From positions 5,852,494 through 5,916,493 of the forward strand of contig CM030938.1 of assembly GCA_018136815.1 (NCBI GenBank): 64,000 nucleotides of DNA, given 5' to 3'. Source of the stretch: Isochrysis galbana. Its lineage: Eukaryota > Haptophyta > Isochrysidales > Isochrysidaceae. Both the position numbers and the translations under genes were made by a program. This document shows positions 12,035-21,989 of this stretch, in pieces. The notes beneath the pieces are model-generated. The model was not told where the DNA came from. It saw nothing but the letters and a program-made list of their open reading frames with translations, and made no database searches. The first letter of the stretch is position 1; each line of letters opens with the position of its first letter.

Positions 12035-12900
12035 CCGGCCGGCGCACCTCACCCATTTGGTCCATCTTCAAGCCCACTGAGGCTGCTGGCATTGTAGAAT
12101 GCCAACATTTGTCTGAAGACGGTATAAACATATGCGGTGATCGGTTGAAGCCGCAGCACGTGAACACGACGGCAGGGTGCGCGTGCGATGGGAAACGAAG
12201 AGTGGCAGTGGTCCTGCTCCCGAGCTGCGCACCAACATTCGATGGGTGGTGCCGACGTCGCTGGCAAAGATAGGTTTGCGGCGCTCTCCCTCTCCGCGGC
12301 TGGCGGCCCGGTGGCCGGTGGCCGACCCGGTGGGCCGGTGGGGCTCGCTCGAACCTCGAAAAACAACAATTTCGCGAAAATTAGGGCAGGCCTGTCCGAA
12401 AATCAGTGCAAAAACACCGAAATTTTCGAAAGAAATTTGGGCAGGTCAGACGCGAAAACCTGGCCGGGGCCAATTTGCGACTTCGCGACTTCTCTTTTGC
12501 TCGGCGTAGGGTGTGTGTGGACCATGCCCCTTATGCCTCTATGAGCCCCATAACACCTTCCAGCTGTTTTATAGTGATTCATGAAAAACGTTGTTGAATG
12601 AGAAGCTCTAGCATCTACGAAGGCTTTCTCACCATGCGAACACGAGGCTCACCTGTCTTACAGGTGTGAATCACGTGTGAATTCCCCATACATAGGACCG
12701 TCCTTTTTCCCGCGTAGCGTCCGCATCTCGGGGCGCGCCGCGTCGAGCCCCCTTTTCTCCATTCTTCTCTTTGTCTCTCCCTTTCTCCCTAGGCCTCTCC
12801 TGATCCCTCTGGTCTCGTCCATAATCCCAGTCTTATCCATCTGCACCCTCTCGTCATTTTGTGGACCGCATTCGCCACGCTCTGGCCTGCTGGGCTCACC
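12035..12900. other. Intergenic, no gene seen
   Basis: No recognisable coding or structured feature apart from an AT-richer patch at 12390-12480. The open frame from 12677 joins the downstream gene, but its first ATG is 12902. The intervening hydrophobic Pro/Ser-rich translation looks like leader sequence. Confidence 0.5.
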
Positions 12901-12901
12901 G

Positions 12902-13702
12902 ATGGAGCGCTTTCTCGTGCGCTCTGAGCCGCCCATCGTCGACCTCACAGCTGAGCTTGAGCCTGCAGCCACGCCCCGTGCCTCTGAACCTTGCATTGCG
13001 GCTGCTGTTGATGTCGCGCCTGTCGTCAGAAAACGTTTCCTGCCGGGTGGTATCCTGGAGCCTTCGCTCCTTGAGCAGGTCGACGCTATTGCACAGCAGG
13101 CCAACTGTGTCGGCTGTGATGGGCGCGGCCTCGCCGAAGCCATAGCACGCGCGCTGCCATACGGCTGCACGTACCGCGAGCGGCGGAGGCAGCCGCCCTC
13201 TAACAAATTTGCGCTGCCGCAGGATCGCGCCACGCCCGGCACGATCGCCGTTCGCCGTCCGCCGAACACACAGCCAGGGAAGCCGGCTGTCATCTCCATG
13301 TTTGCGCAGTGGGAGATGGGCGCGGCTGGCAAGTATAATCGCGTGAAACCGCCCGAGGGCACGCCGCCCGACTCGGCGCTTAACCGTGAGCGCTGGTTTG
13401 AAGAGTGCCTTGAGCGCATCGGCAAGCTGGACCCACCGTTCCGGAGCATCGCATTTCCCTCAGAGATTGGGTGTGGTCTGGCGGGTGGCAGCTGGCCGAA
13501 GTACGAGGCCATGATCGCCCAGTTCGCACTTCGTCACCCGCACATCGAAGTCAACGTCGTCAAGTGGACGGGTGGCGGCCATCGCGGTCGCGACGCGCAG
13601 CAGCGCGGCGCACCATCCGGCGCCTGCTTCAAATGCGGCGCGGCGGGACATTGGGCGGCTCGGTGCCCAACAACGGGGAAGGGCCGCTCAGTCAAGGGCT
13701 GA
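12902..13702 (+). CDS. Macro-domain-like protein with C-terminal CCHC zinc knuckle
   Basis: An intact frame of 266 codons from ATG 12902 to TGA 13700-13702. Residues about 55-75 read NCVGCDGRGLAEAIA, close to the ADP-ribose-binding loop of macro domains (N-x-V-x-x-x-G-x-G-L-A). ISMFAQWEMGAAGKY and SIAFPSEIGCGLAGGSW follow; the last resembles the GxGxxGG loop that contacts phosphates. The C terminus has CFKCGAAGHWAARC, a perfect C-x2-C-x4-H-x4-C knuckle. Known roles: macro domains bind or hydrolyse ADP-ribose derivatives, and CCHC knuckles bind nucleic acid, often in retroelement Gag/ORF1 proteins. Reverse-transcriptase debris starts about 90 bp downstream, so this could be an ORF1-like retroelement protein instead of a host gene. 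Activity is not established. Confidence 0.65.
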   Translation: MERFLVRSEPPIVDLTAELEPAATPRASEPCIAAAVDVAPVVRKRFLPGGILEPSLLEQVDAIAQQANCVGCDGRGLAEAIARALPYGCTYRERRRQPPSNKFALPQDRATPGTIAVRRPPNTQPGKPAVISMFAQWEMGAAGKYNRVKPPEGTPPDSALNRERWFEECLERIGKLDPPFRSIAFPSEIGCGLAGGSWPKYEAMIAQFALRHPHIEVNVVKWTGGGHRGRDAQQRGAPSGACFKCGAAGHWAARCPTTGKGRSVKG

Positions 13703-13789
13703 CGGAGGAGGGCATCGGCATCGAAACTGGAACATCTGTGCTCGGGCTCGCGCAAGCCATTATTTTGGGGTGACACCTTTTCATTTTAG

Positions 13790-14096
13790 ACCTGCAGAAC
13801 ACATGGTGAGGAATCGACATCCGGTAGTATCATCATGGACAATCGTGCATGGCGGCGCTGCACCACAATGCGGAAACCGTTTGTCCATTTCAAGCCGCAC
13901 ACCACACTACGGGAGGGTAAGACGGCTGATAGGAGAAGACACCCATCTACCTCAACTTACACACGCGTGCCAAGAAGAATCGGGCGACCCGGCGAATCTC
14001 CTCGCCTTAGACTGGGATAAAGCCTTGGATAGAGTAAATTGGACAGGCATCGGACAGGCATTTTGCCACATAGCACATAGCGCTGGCGTTGTTTAA
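13790..14096 (+). pseudogene. LINE reverse-transcriptase fragment
   Basis: The frame near 14000-14080 contains LLALDWDKALDRVNW, which matches RT motif A of non-LTR elements (A-x-D-x-x-KAFD-R-V). The segment before it reads through several frames and shows no intact domain. The YxDD motif is absent. It is a decayed fragment between the macro-domain ORF and a second LINE piece. Confidence 0.65.
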
Positions 14097-14453
14097 ACTT
14101 TGAACTTTGGGGAGCGATTTCTCAGCGTTACGCTTATATCCAAACCGTATTCGATGTATCAAATATCAAAACAGTAGAGCCGGCGTTGACTAGGATCTCC
14201 CATGGGCTGGACGCGCTCTTCGCGATGTAGTTATGTTCGAGGTCTACCCACTCCAAGGTGTTGAGGTGTAATGCGATCGCGCGCCTCGTCGTCCTTGGAT
14301 TTGACACTACGCTCCGTGGCCGTGAACGTGATGGTGCCCCAAGGTCCAAGGTTGCCCACTATCTCTAGCGGAGAGCCCCACGCTTGCCCACATCACCATT
14401 AGCCTAGCTTTAGGGGTAGGCCAAGATATCCGGATATATCTCTTGGATATTTC

Positions 14454-15570
14454 AACTAAGTTTATACTTAGTTCACCCATGGGGGGGCACGAGCCCCCCT
14501 CTCTCTCCACTCCTCCCCTGCCATGGGGGAGGAACCACCCACTCTCCTGGCACGCCTGATGGCTTGCCAGGAGCACACTGCCCTGCTAACCCATTCCACA
14601 TTCCTCTCCCCACAGGCACGCATGATGCATGATTCGTCCATCGGCACTAGAAATAGATTCATAGACAGCACGACAACTATGTGTAGACTATGTCGTCGAT
14701 ACCGTGAAGACTCGTTCCACCTAGCGTGGTGTCCCGCGACGAAAACAATCTTCGAGACCATAGATACCCTGAACAACTACACCCCCTCCCCAGGAAGGTC
14801 ACGGATACAGAAGACGAAGGATAGATTGTTCGCATACCCCGGTGCAAACACACCAGAAAGCCTCAAAGCGCTGTCTGTACGTGATAGCGTGGAAATACAT
14901 ACTAAGAGACTTCTATAGAGTCGAATTCGAGTCACAAGAGTACCACTACATACCGATCTTAGAAGCTACGCTAACGAGGTTTGTTACCTTGGTTAGTTAG
15001 GGGCCTCGCCCCGCCAAAGACACACCACTCCATGCGCACATATAAAGCCGCTCAGGCTCAGGGGAGGAAACCCAAACTCAAGAAACCATTAGAACTCAGC
15101 GCCCCGGTATTTATCGAAGACGAAAAAGGTAGGCTACAACTGAGCGAAAACACTAGCCTCGTAGCGAAAGCGCTTGGTCTTGCCGAAAAACGAAAAACTC
15201 GCATAACACGAGTTGTCGCTCTGTAATAATAATAGACCATTTTTAGAAGTGCGATTGATCAGTATAAGTCACCTACGACTAACATCGCATCACGCAGGGG
15301 AAACTAAAACCCGGAAACGAAAATATATGATAAACATGTCGCTCAGCGGCACAGGAAGGAGTTGAGAACATGTCGCTGAGGACTGAGGACTGAGGACAGG
15401 TGCACCCCGCTCCGCTCGGACCCCCCAAAAGACCCGAGCCCCTAAGTAGAGCACGAGGGGAGTTGCCGCAAGGCGGGGAATGAGGGTGGGGAAGGGAAGA
15501 GGGCGTGGCTACGAAGAAACGTTCCAGTGCCACGTGTGAGGCGAGAATATTAAAAGGTTTTTTTTTCCTG
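14454..15570 (+). mobile_element. Internally deleted LINE-family copy with both termini
   Basis: It begins with a 5' hairpin (arms AACTAAGT and ACTTAGTT, 14454-14473) followed by CACCCATGG. An intron-like stretch ends in a pyrimidine-rich run to CCACAG at about 14614. Next comes the LINE ORF2 C terminus (about 14615-15226) with a CRLCRRYREDSFHLAWCP zinc-binding motif, as in many non-LTR ORF2 tails. A frame break near 14880 separates two parts of that tail. A 3' UTR ends in GGCGAGAATATTAAAAGG and a T-run at about 15570. The 3' kilobase is shared with 38717-39525. It is immediately followed by an inverted ORF1 fragment. Confidence 0.75.
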
Positions 15571-15770
15571 TTCCCTGCTTTTGCGCCTGGTGGGGAGGCG
15601 AGGGAGGGAGGATCATGTCGACGTCGCTCTCTGTCAGGGGGGCCGCTTGTGAGCGCTTCGGGCTCCGGCGGCTTGGGGCGGCCCCTGTGGGGCGTCGTGA
15701 CGGCGGGGGGCTGGGGATCAGGAGCGGTCGGCGCGCGCTCCATCGCTCGAACTATAACAATAGTTTTTCT
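15571..15770 (-). mobile_element. LINE 5' end with ORF1 start, inverted and abutting a LINE 3' end
   Basis: On the minus strand an AAAACTAT/ATAGTT hairpin (about 15770-15751) precedes ATG at 15743, which opens an ORF1 starting MERAPTAP. About 58 codons later this joins the reversed 3' end of the neighbouring copy at its T-run. The same ORF1 start is found at 20320 (+) and 40159 (-). Confidence 0.75.
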
Positions 15771-16646
15771 GCATAGATCGATACATCACAAGAGAATACG
15801 CGAGTCACACCAAGTAGTGCACCTACGAGCGATGCGTTACGCCGGTGGTGGAGGGGGGAGGGGGCAGACAGCGCCTTGAAGCTTGGGCAGCTCGCAACAC
15901 GAAAAGACGTGGGTACGTCAACACGAGGGATAAAAGTGGAGCCTCCATCGACCAACGGCCCTGGGCCGGTGCCAAGGTGGCTCAAGAGAGGCGCAGCGTG
16001 CCCGTCACTTCTGATGTACGAAATACAAGCAAGATTTGATACCACTAAATACGAGGAAAGCTCGTCGGCCGCTCATAAGGGGCGTTGACCGGTCGCAATC
16101 AGGACGGCGCGTCAACCGGAGCATCTAATACAAGCAGCAGTCTAAAGCTCGATGCCCGAAGACGGACGGCCCCAGCCGTGGTTGGCGAATCGCCCGCAGC
16201 TGGGACTGCCCTCGCGACTCCTGGGGCTTCCTCCACGCTGTCGATCAGGGAGTGGCTGCGGGCTGGGCAGCTGCCTTCCGCTATGGCGCAAGATGGACTG
16301 CGTGTGAGCTTGCACTCGGTGGCCCTCGCTGTGGAGCGAAAGCGGCGGGGGCGACAAGTCCCCGGAAGAGATGCCCGGTAACCCAGCCGCCCCTGGACGG
16401 CAAAGGTGCTGCGCGTCGGTCGGGCGGAGAGCATTCTTGTGCCCGAGGCCGGTCGGGCGAGCCGAAGGATGCGCCGCACCGCCAGCGCCCGAACCGTCAA
16501 TCACTGTGATGTCGGCAGACGACACGTCAGGGGTAGCAACAGTGCGGCGGGTGGAGGAGGGTAGCTCAACTCGCGCGCCCGCGTTGAGAGGTGTGGTCAC
16601 CGTGCTCGGAGCGTGACGTCGGAGAGTTGCCTCGATGACACTCGTC
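15771..16646. other. No clear gene; possible extra C-terminal exon of the bestrophin
   Basis: The minus strand from about 16600 to 16140 holds a continuous frame (Thr/Ser/Ala/Pro-rich, including ARVELPSSTRRTVATPDVS). It could be a further 3' exon of the bestrophin gene or its 3' UTR. No motif decides this. Nothing else recognisable was found. Confidence 0.35.
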
Positions 16647-19600
16647 TCATCCGCCTGAGCGTATACGTCGTGGCGGCAAGTTGGCTAGAGATGAGACGCA
16701 CGTGTCGCATGGCCTGGTGCGCGCGCCCAAAGCCGCCGCGCCTTGCCACACCAGCCCTTGGGCAGCGCCCTCCGTCCCGTCCCCTGCCAAGACATCAAGG
16801 CGCACCTGCTCGCCGGGTGTGCTACGGGCGGACGACACCATCTTCCAGGCGTCGAGCAAGCGCTCGTTGAAGTTGGTCTGCCGCGCACCGAGGTTGGGGG
16901 TCGGTGATCGATGGCTTACAGATTAAACAGGGGACAGGGGTGGGTGAGCGTCGCGCGCCGCTCGCCATGCTCGCACCTGCATCAAGCACGACGGGAGGTC
17001 GTTGGGTGGATGTGCGAAGGGATCCTCGAGTTCTCGCGCCACCTTGTAAAGCCCAACGAGCAGGAGCATCGTGATGAATGTGAGCAGCGGTGCTGCCCAT
17101 GGGTGCACGCCGGCGTCCCCCACCTGCACGAGTGCGGAGGACGTGGTCGCCAGGCGAAGAATGCTTGGTAGCGAGCGAGCGGAGGGGTCACGACCGCGTG
17201 GTAGCTGAAAGTCGCGGTTGTGCCCGGTCGCGCGCGCACCCACAACGACGTGACGATGGGGTACAAAATGCCGAAGCAGAAGAGCATGAAGGAGAGCATC
17301 TGGCCGTACGGGAATGGGAACGGGATGTCCTCTAGGCGACGCGCCTGCAGAGCAGGGTAGGAGGAAGGGTTGCGAATGAAAGAGGCAGGCGCGCTCGCCG
17401 GCGAAGCCAGACATGCCTTGCGCGGCCGCGCACCTGGCGGAAGCCTTCCGCTCCTGTAGCCAAGTTGTATAGCGCGAGCGCAAAGACCGGGGAGTCGACA
17501 CCGTACCCACCAGCGGCACGCCGAGCGATAATCCCCTCGGTGAGTTGGGCGTAGACCTACGCGAGGGGGGCGGGGCGTCGATGCGTAACAAAGGGCGCAG
17601 GGTTCTCAGGTGGGTGGGGCGCGCTGCTCTCACCAGCGCGGCACGGTCGGTAACCGCAAGGAGTTGCGCAAGCTCAGCATTGCGCACGCCGCCAAGCACC
17701 TGTGACGTGGAAGTGCTTTGGTGGGGCTGGATGATGAGTTGGCGAAGAGTTCGGCGCGGAGCGGAGCGCGGTGTTCGGGGGAAGCGGCGCGCGTTTCAAG
17801 ACATTCAGCTTCGCATGAGGCGCACCGGCAGCTTCCTCCAGGCACTTGACGAGCGCAACTTGGCAGAGGACGACTTGCGCGAGCGTGGGATCCGCCCCGT
17901 GCGTGGTGGCGGCGGCGGGGGTTCCTCACCCTCACAGGCACACCACACTCGCCCGCATCGCGGGCAGGGCGCGCCGTCCGTGTGCCCGCCACCGGCGTGC
18001 AGCCGGCTTGCGCTAGCTGTCGCTTCGCCGTATACGCGCGCCTTGTCACCGAGAATGGCCACCTGCGAGCCTCGGTTGTGCGCGTCGCCGTCGCTCTCGC
18101 ACGACACCGCTGTGCCGAGCGAGCTTGGCTGCGGCATCGGTGCGCCATTTCCCATGCGCTCCAACGCTAGCGCGGCGTCGTGGCCAATGCGCGCAGTACC
18201 CCGCCTCATCGCCGCGTTGCAGTTAGGCACGCCGGGTGCACCGCGTGGCGAGACATCGGCCGAGTGACCCAAGTCGTCGCAGGTGAGGCCGGTGAGCGCG
18301 TTTGCAGACGGGATGGCCGCCTCCAGCGACATCAGCGACGCATCTCGCCGGAGCGCCTGCATCGCAACCGCGTGCAGCAATGAGAAGCGGTGGACGAGTA
18401 GAGCCTGCGAGCGAAGCACCGTGGCGCGCGCCTCGGCTGGGGTGCCGTCGGGTCCCTCCCACGACTGCGTCTCGAAGGTGAGTAGGTACATCGCCGCGTC
18501 CCCCCAACGGCTGGACATGGTCGTCGCCGCCACGCAGCCGTCGACGAAGCGCCCGTATGCTGCTTGTGTGCGAAAGACAAGTGCGAAGACGACGATGTAG
18601 GAGAAAACCTGCGGTGGGCAATTCACAGTGCGGTGGGCGCGTGTTGGCGGGCGGAGGCGCGCCAGCTTCTGCGGGTTGCGCGTCGCGGAGGCTGGGGGCA
18701 CCACTCGACTAGCCTTCGTAGCTGAATGTTCCCCACCGTGCAATATCCGGCGGCCGAATTAGACCATTCAAGAGATTGCTGCCTGCCCCTTTCGATTGAT
18801 GTGGATTTTGATGGGGCACCTGGGATGCCTGCGTATTTTCAATCTCGATTCACCACCATTGTTGGCTGGCTCCCTTGCGAGCCCGCTGACATCGCCCCCC
18901 AGACCTACCCCCACCAAGCAGCCCGATTGCCGCCCTGGGACTCGTGACTGTTTCGTCCTGCACAGCGCCTCCCATCGGCAAGGTGAAGCGGCCTTCGATG
19001 AGCTCTTTTCTTCTTCTATGCCACATCTCCCTCTGCGGAACGCTCTCCATTATAGTGCCGCCGAGCCCAGCTTGTTGCTCACCCTTCCCGGCCCTGCATT
19101 CCGCTGCCCCGCCCCGCCCCGCCGTCACTCCGAGACGTATCCCCGCCGTCACTCCATAACGTATCTCTGCCGTCATCTCCGCTCGCGAGGGCCTCATTCG
19201 CCGTATCTCGCCTCCCCCTTCCCCCTGCGTTCCCGCCCCTCCCCCAGTATTCGCCTCCCCGAAACGCCAATTCCCTCTCCTCCCTAAGCAGCCGCAAACC
19301 TTTCGTCCATCGCGTCCTTCCCCTCGCCAACCCCCCCCCCCCCCCCCCCCCCCCGCACCGCCCTCCTCCCCTCCCGCGCCCCTCCTCTCCTCCTCTCATC
19401 CTTCACCCCCCTCTCGCCCTCCTGGTTCAGAGTCTCCCCTGGAAGGCATACAAGTCCTCGACGAGCCCCCTCCCCGAGCATCCCCGCGAAGCCCCTCGTC
19501 CATCCCGCTCCCCCACACCCCACACACCCCGGGGAGCCCCCTCTCCGCCTCACCTGGAAGGCATACGAGTCCTCGATGAGCCCCGCGAGCTCACTCTGAG

Positions 19601-19730
19601 CCTTGGGAGAGACCTCGAGGGCCCCACAGAGCAGAGCACTCAGCGCAGAGGGCAGGAGGGCACGCGGGATGGCTGAGGCGGACACGTCCCAGAAGTTGAT
19701 CCACGGGTCGCCCTTGCGGTAGGAGCGCAT
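16647..19730 (-). CDS. Bestrophin-family anion channel, seven exons
   Basis: Exons: 19730-19554, 18608-17826, 17699-17634, 17556-17434, 17344-17240, 17123-16977, 16877-16647, giving about 543 aa. All six introns are phase 0 with GT-AG ends. Exon 1 (MRSYRKGDPWINFW) matches the bestrophin N terminus. Exon 2 starts VFSYIVVFALVFRTQAAYGR, the conserved second membrane segment with its FRT-x2-AYxRF signature. Exon 3 is LGGVRNAELAQLLAVTDRAA. Exon 5 has DIPFPFPYGQ before a membrane helix. Exon 6 has ARELEDPFAHPPNDLP, the acidic Ca-clasp-type motif. Exon 7 has NFNERLLDAW. Exon 2 also carries a long Gly/Pro/Cys-rich insertion (about 17826-18270) with CPRCGRVWCAC that is unusual for the family. Bestrophins form pentameric chloride/bicarbonate channels. 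In algae some act at thylakoids in carbon concentration; location here is unknown. Confidence 0.88.
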
Positions 19731-19734
19731 CGAT

Positions 19735-19960
19735 GGACGGAGGTAGGGGAGGAGGGGGGAAGAGGGGGCGAAGAGAGAGGACGGGATGGACCTTGACGGA
19801 GGGAAAGGAGAGAGGAGAGGGGGGAAGCAGGGGGGAGAGAGAGAGAGAGGGGAGAGAGAGAGAACGAGGGGGGAGAGAGGAGAGAGAGGAGAGAGAGTTG
19901 GGAAGAGAAGAGAAAGGAAGAGAACGAGAACAGGAGAGCTAGTAGAGAGAGAGAGACGGA
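19735..19960. repeat. GA-rich microsatellite leader of the bestrophin gene
   Basis: Purine-rich (GGGGA/GAGAGA)n on the plus strand, so CT-rich in the sense of the gene starting at 19730. This is the same leader character as other genes in the window. A poly-C run (about 19330-19354) lies inside bestrophin intron 1. Confidence 0.8.
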
Positions 19961-20295
19961 GGGAGTTTTGGCGTCACTCTGTTGAGTCTTTTCTCTCTCG
20001 GCGCTCATTTATTCTCTCTCTGAGGCTTCCTCCCCGAGTGCAAACGAAGAACAACGACGGCTCGTTATCCAGAAGAGAGAGAGTGGAGATATTAATAGCT
20101 GCGGTTGTTCACGGATGAGTGAGAGCGTGAGAAACCGGTGTGAATGTCGTCCTTTGGCTCTCTCCAAAAATAGGTGTGATCCACAGATTTCTTTGGTGGG
20201 CGGGGGCCACCTCGCGCTAACTCTGGTGCCATTTCAAGTACTCTTCTCTAGAGGCATGAGCTTCTTGGATCGATTTCTATTAGGCACTATAAGAA

Positions 20296-20701
20296 AAAAC
20301 TATTGTTATAGTTTTAGCGATGGAGCGCGCGCCGACCGCTCCCACCTCCCAGCCTCCCAGCCCCCTGCCGCCATGACCACGACGCCTCAACAAGGCCGAC
20401 CCAAGCCGCCGGAGCCCAAGCGCTCGCAACCCTCAGCCCCTCCCGATCAGGACGTCGAGATGGCGCCACCTCCCTCGCCTCCCAAGCAGCTACACAGCCA
20501 GGGAACAGGCAGAGTCCGCCTGTTCCCTGGTGCAGACCAGAGCCAGGGCAGTGGCTTGCCACATGCTGCCTCCCTCGTCTCGCCACCCAACCAAGGACTC
20601 CCCATGGGGGCTGGCAGCACTGCTGTAACCCCCATGGTGGCAACTCCTACCATCAGTCATCAGTGCACCCCCCCATGGACGAACTAAGTATAAACTTAGT
20701 T
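20296..20701 (+). mobile_element. Two LINE 5' ends joined head-on
   Basis: The left end is hairpin AAAACTAT-TGTT-ATAGTTTT (20296-20315), then ATG 20320 and an ORF1 start (MERAPTAP, Pro-rich) that matches the minus-strand copy at 40159-39860. It is colinear to about GTGCACCCC at 20671. The right end is a second-type hairpin, AACTAAGT-ATAA-ACTTAGTT (20682-20701), preceded by CCCATGG. Read on the minus strand this is the start of another family copy. The insert is therefore bounded by 5' ends on both sides. Confidence 0.7.
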
Positions 20702-20765
20702 GAACAAGCAATCTTACAACACCAACCAAATCCACTCACTCACCCACTCACACTCGCTATCCGCT

Positions 20766-21422
20766 ATGTCCGCTCCGTCCTCGCGCTCGCCCTCGCCACT
20801 GCCCGCCATCCATCTTCCAGCCATGGGAGATGATCAGCCCGTCCAGCCCGCCAATTGCCAAAAGGCCGTGCCTCCCGCCGCCTACCTTCCGTCCCATTCG
20901 GTCCCTCTTGTTCCATCCGTAACTTCCAATCCGCCAATCCGTCACACCAAGCCGGACGGAGACATAGTGCTTCAAGACACGACGGCGTATGCCGCCATCG
21001 TCGAGCTTCTACTCGAGCTCGAGGGAGTTGACCCTGAGCCAGATTTCTGGGCCCGCTCGGCGAGGGGCCCGTGGCACATTGCAGTCAATGAGGACTGCGC
21101 GCAACAATTCAAGGCCAAATACGGCGACCTCACTAGCATCCGCGTCCTAGCCCAGGACATCCCCGAACGCATCCACATAGAGACCATTGAGGAGAAACTC
21201 AACAAAAAAGGCACCTCCTCGCGAAAGGCCCTCTACGAGGCGCTCCAAGACGTCGCGGCCCACATTGTGGTCGAGGCGGACGGCCTCGCGCAAGCCTCGA
21301 AAATCACCCTTAGCGGGCTCGTCAAAGCGGTTGAGGCGCAAGGTCTCACCTTCCTCAAGGGGGAGGGCAATGTGGCAAGTACCCCCTCCCCTCAGCGAGC
21401 GAAGAAACGTCAGACATGCTAG
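20766..21422 (+). CDS. Unknown intact ORF (218 aa) following LINE fragments
   Basis: ATG 20766 to a stop at 21422. The first 75 residues are Pro/Ser-rich. Residues 80-200 look folded: DTTAYAAIVELLLELEGV, then PDFWARSARGPWHIAVNED, ending with a Lys-rich QRAKKRQTC. A possible basic tail and the association with LINE ORF1 starts suggest an ORF1/Gag-like retroelement protein. A host gene into whose 5' flank the element inserted is equally possible. No family motif was recognised. Confidence 0.45.
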   Translation: MSAPSSRSPSPLPAIHLPAMGDDQPVQPANCQKAVPPAAYLPSHSVPLVPSVTSNPPIRHTKPDGDIVLQDTTAYAAIVELLLELEGVDPEPDFWARSARGPWHIAVNEDCAQQFKAKYGDLTSIRVLAQDIPERIHIETIEEKLNKKGTSSRKALYEALQDVAAHIVVEADGLAQASKITLSGLVKAVEAQGLTFLKGEGNVASTPSPQRAKKRQTC

Positions 21423-21989
21423 TCAGTAGCGGTCGCCACCCCAATCGGGTGGGGGCAACCGTCGTAGGCGGCGCGAGCCAACGGCGAACAGCGAGAGTAT
21501 GAGCGAGTATAGGCCACCGTCCATCCGGAGGGGCTAACCTGCTAACCTTGCTGGCTCGCTGGCACGGCCTCGGCCTCGGCATGGCGCTGCCGGTGGCGGA
21601 GGCGGCGCGCACAGCGCGTCGCCGAAGAGAGAGGCCGAGCGTGAGGCCTGCTCCGTGAGGAGGAGACTCGGTCGCTGGCAGGTGGCAGGGGGTCGCGCTG
21701 GCGCTCACGCCCTGGTATAGGACGATCGCTGGCAGCGAGAGAGCAAAATCAGTCCTCCTTGCCGCTGCCTTCTGTGCAGAGTCTGTGATCTAACAGTAGA
21801 CTGGTGTTAGACAAGCATGTTCTTACACCATAATTGGCAGGTGTTAGACAAAGTCTAACACCTGTCTCAGGAGGTGTTGGACGATCAATCTCGCTAGGGT
21901 ACACCCCCCCCCGGAGTTCTTTATTTAGTCTTTATTTTCTTCTTCCCCCCCCCCCCCTCCTTTCCCCGCCCCCTTCGGCGCGGCGGGCG
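21423..21989. promoter_or_regulatory. SPP-like gene upstream region with a perfect hairpin
   Basis: No coding content was seen. At 21840-21862 there is a perfect 10-bp inverted repeat (GGTGTTAGAC, AAA loop, GTCTAACACC). Related half-sites GGTGTTAGACAAG occur at about 21803 and the start of a second at 21865. The spacing suggests a repeated binding motif or small fold-back element about 130-190 bp before the ATG at 21990. Function is unknown. Confidence 0.4.
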
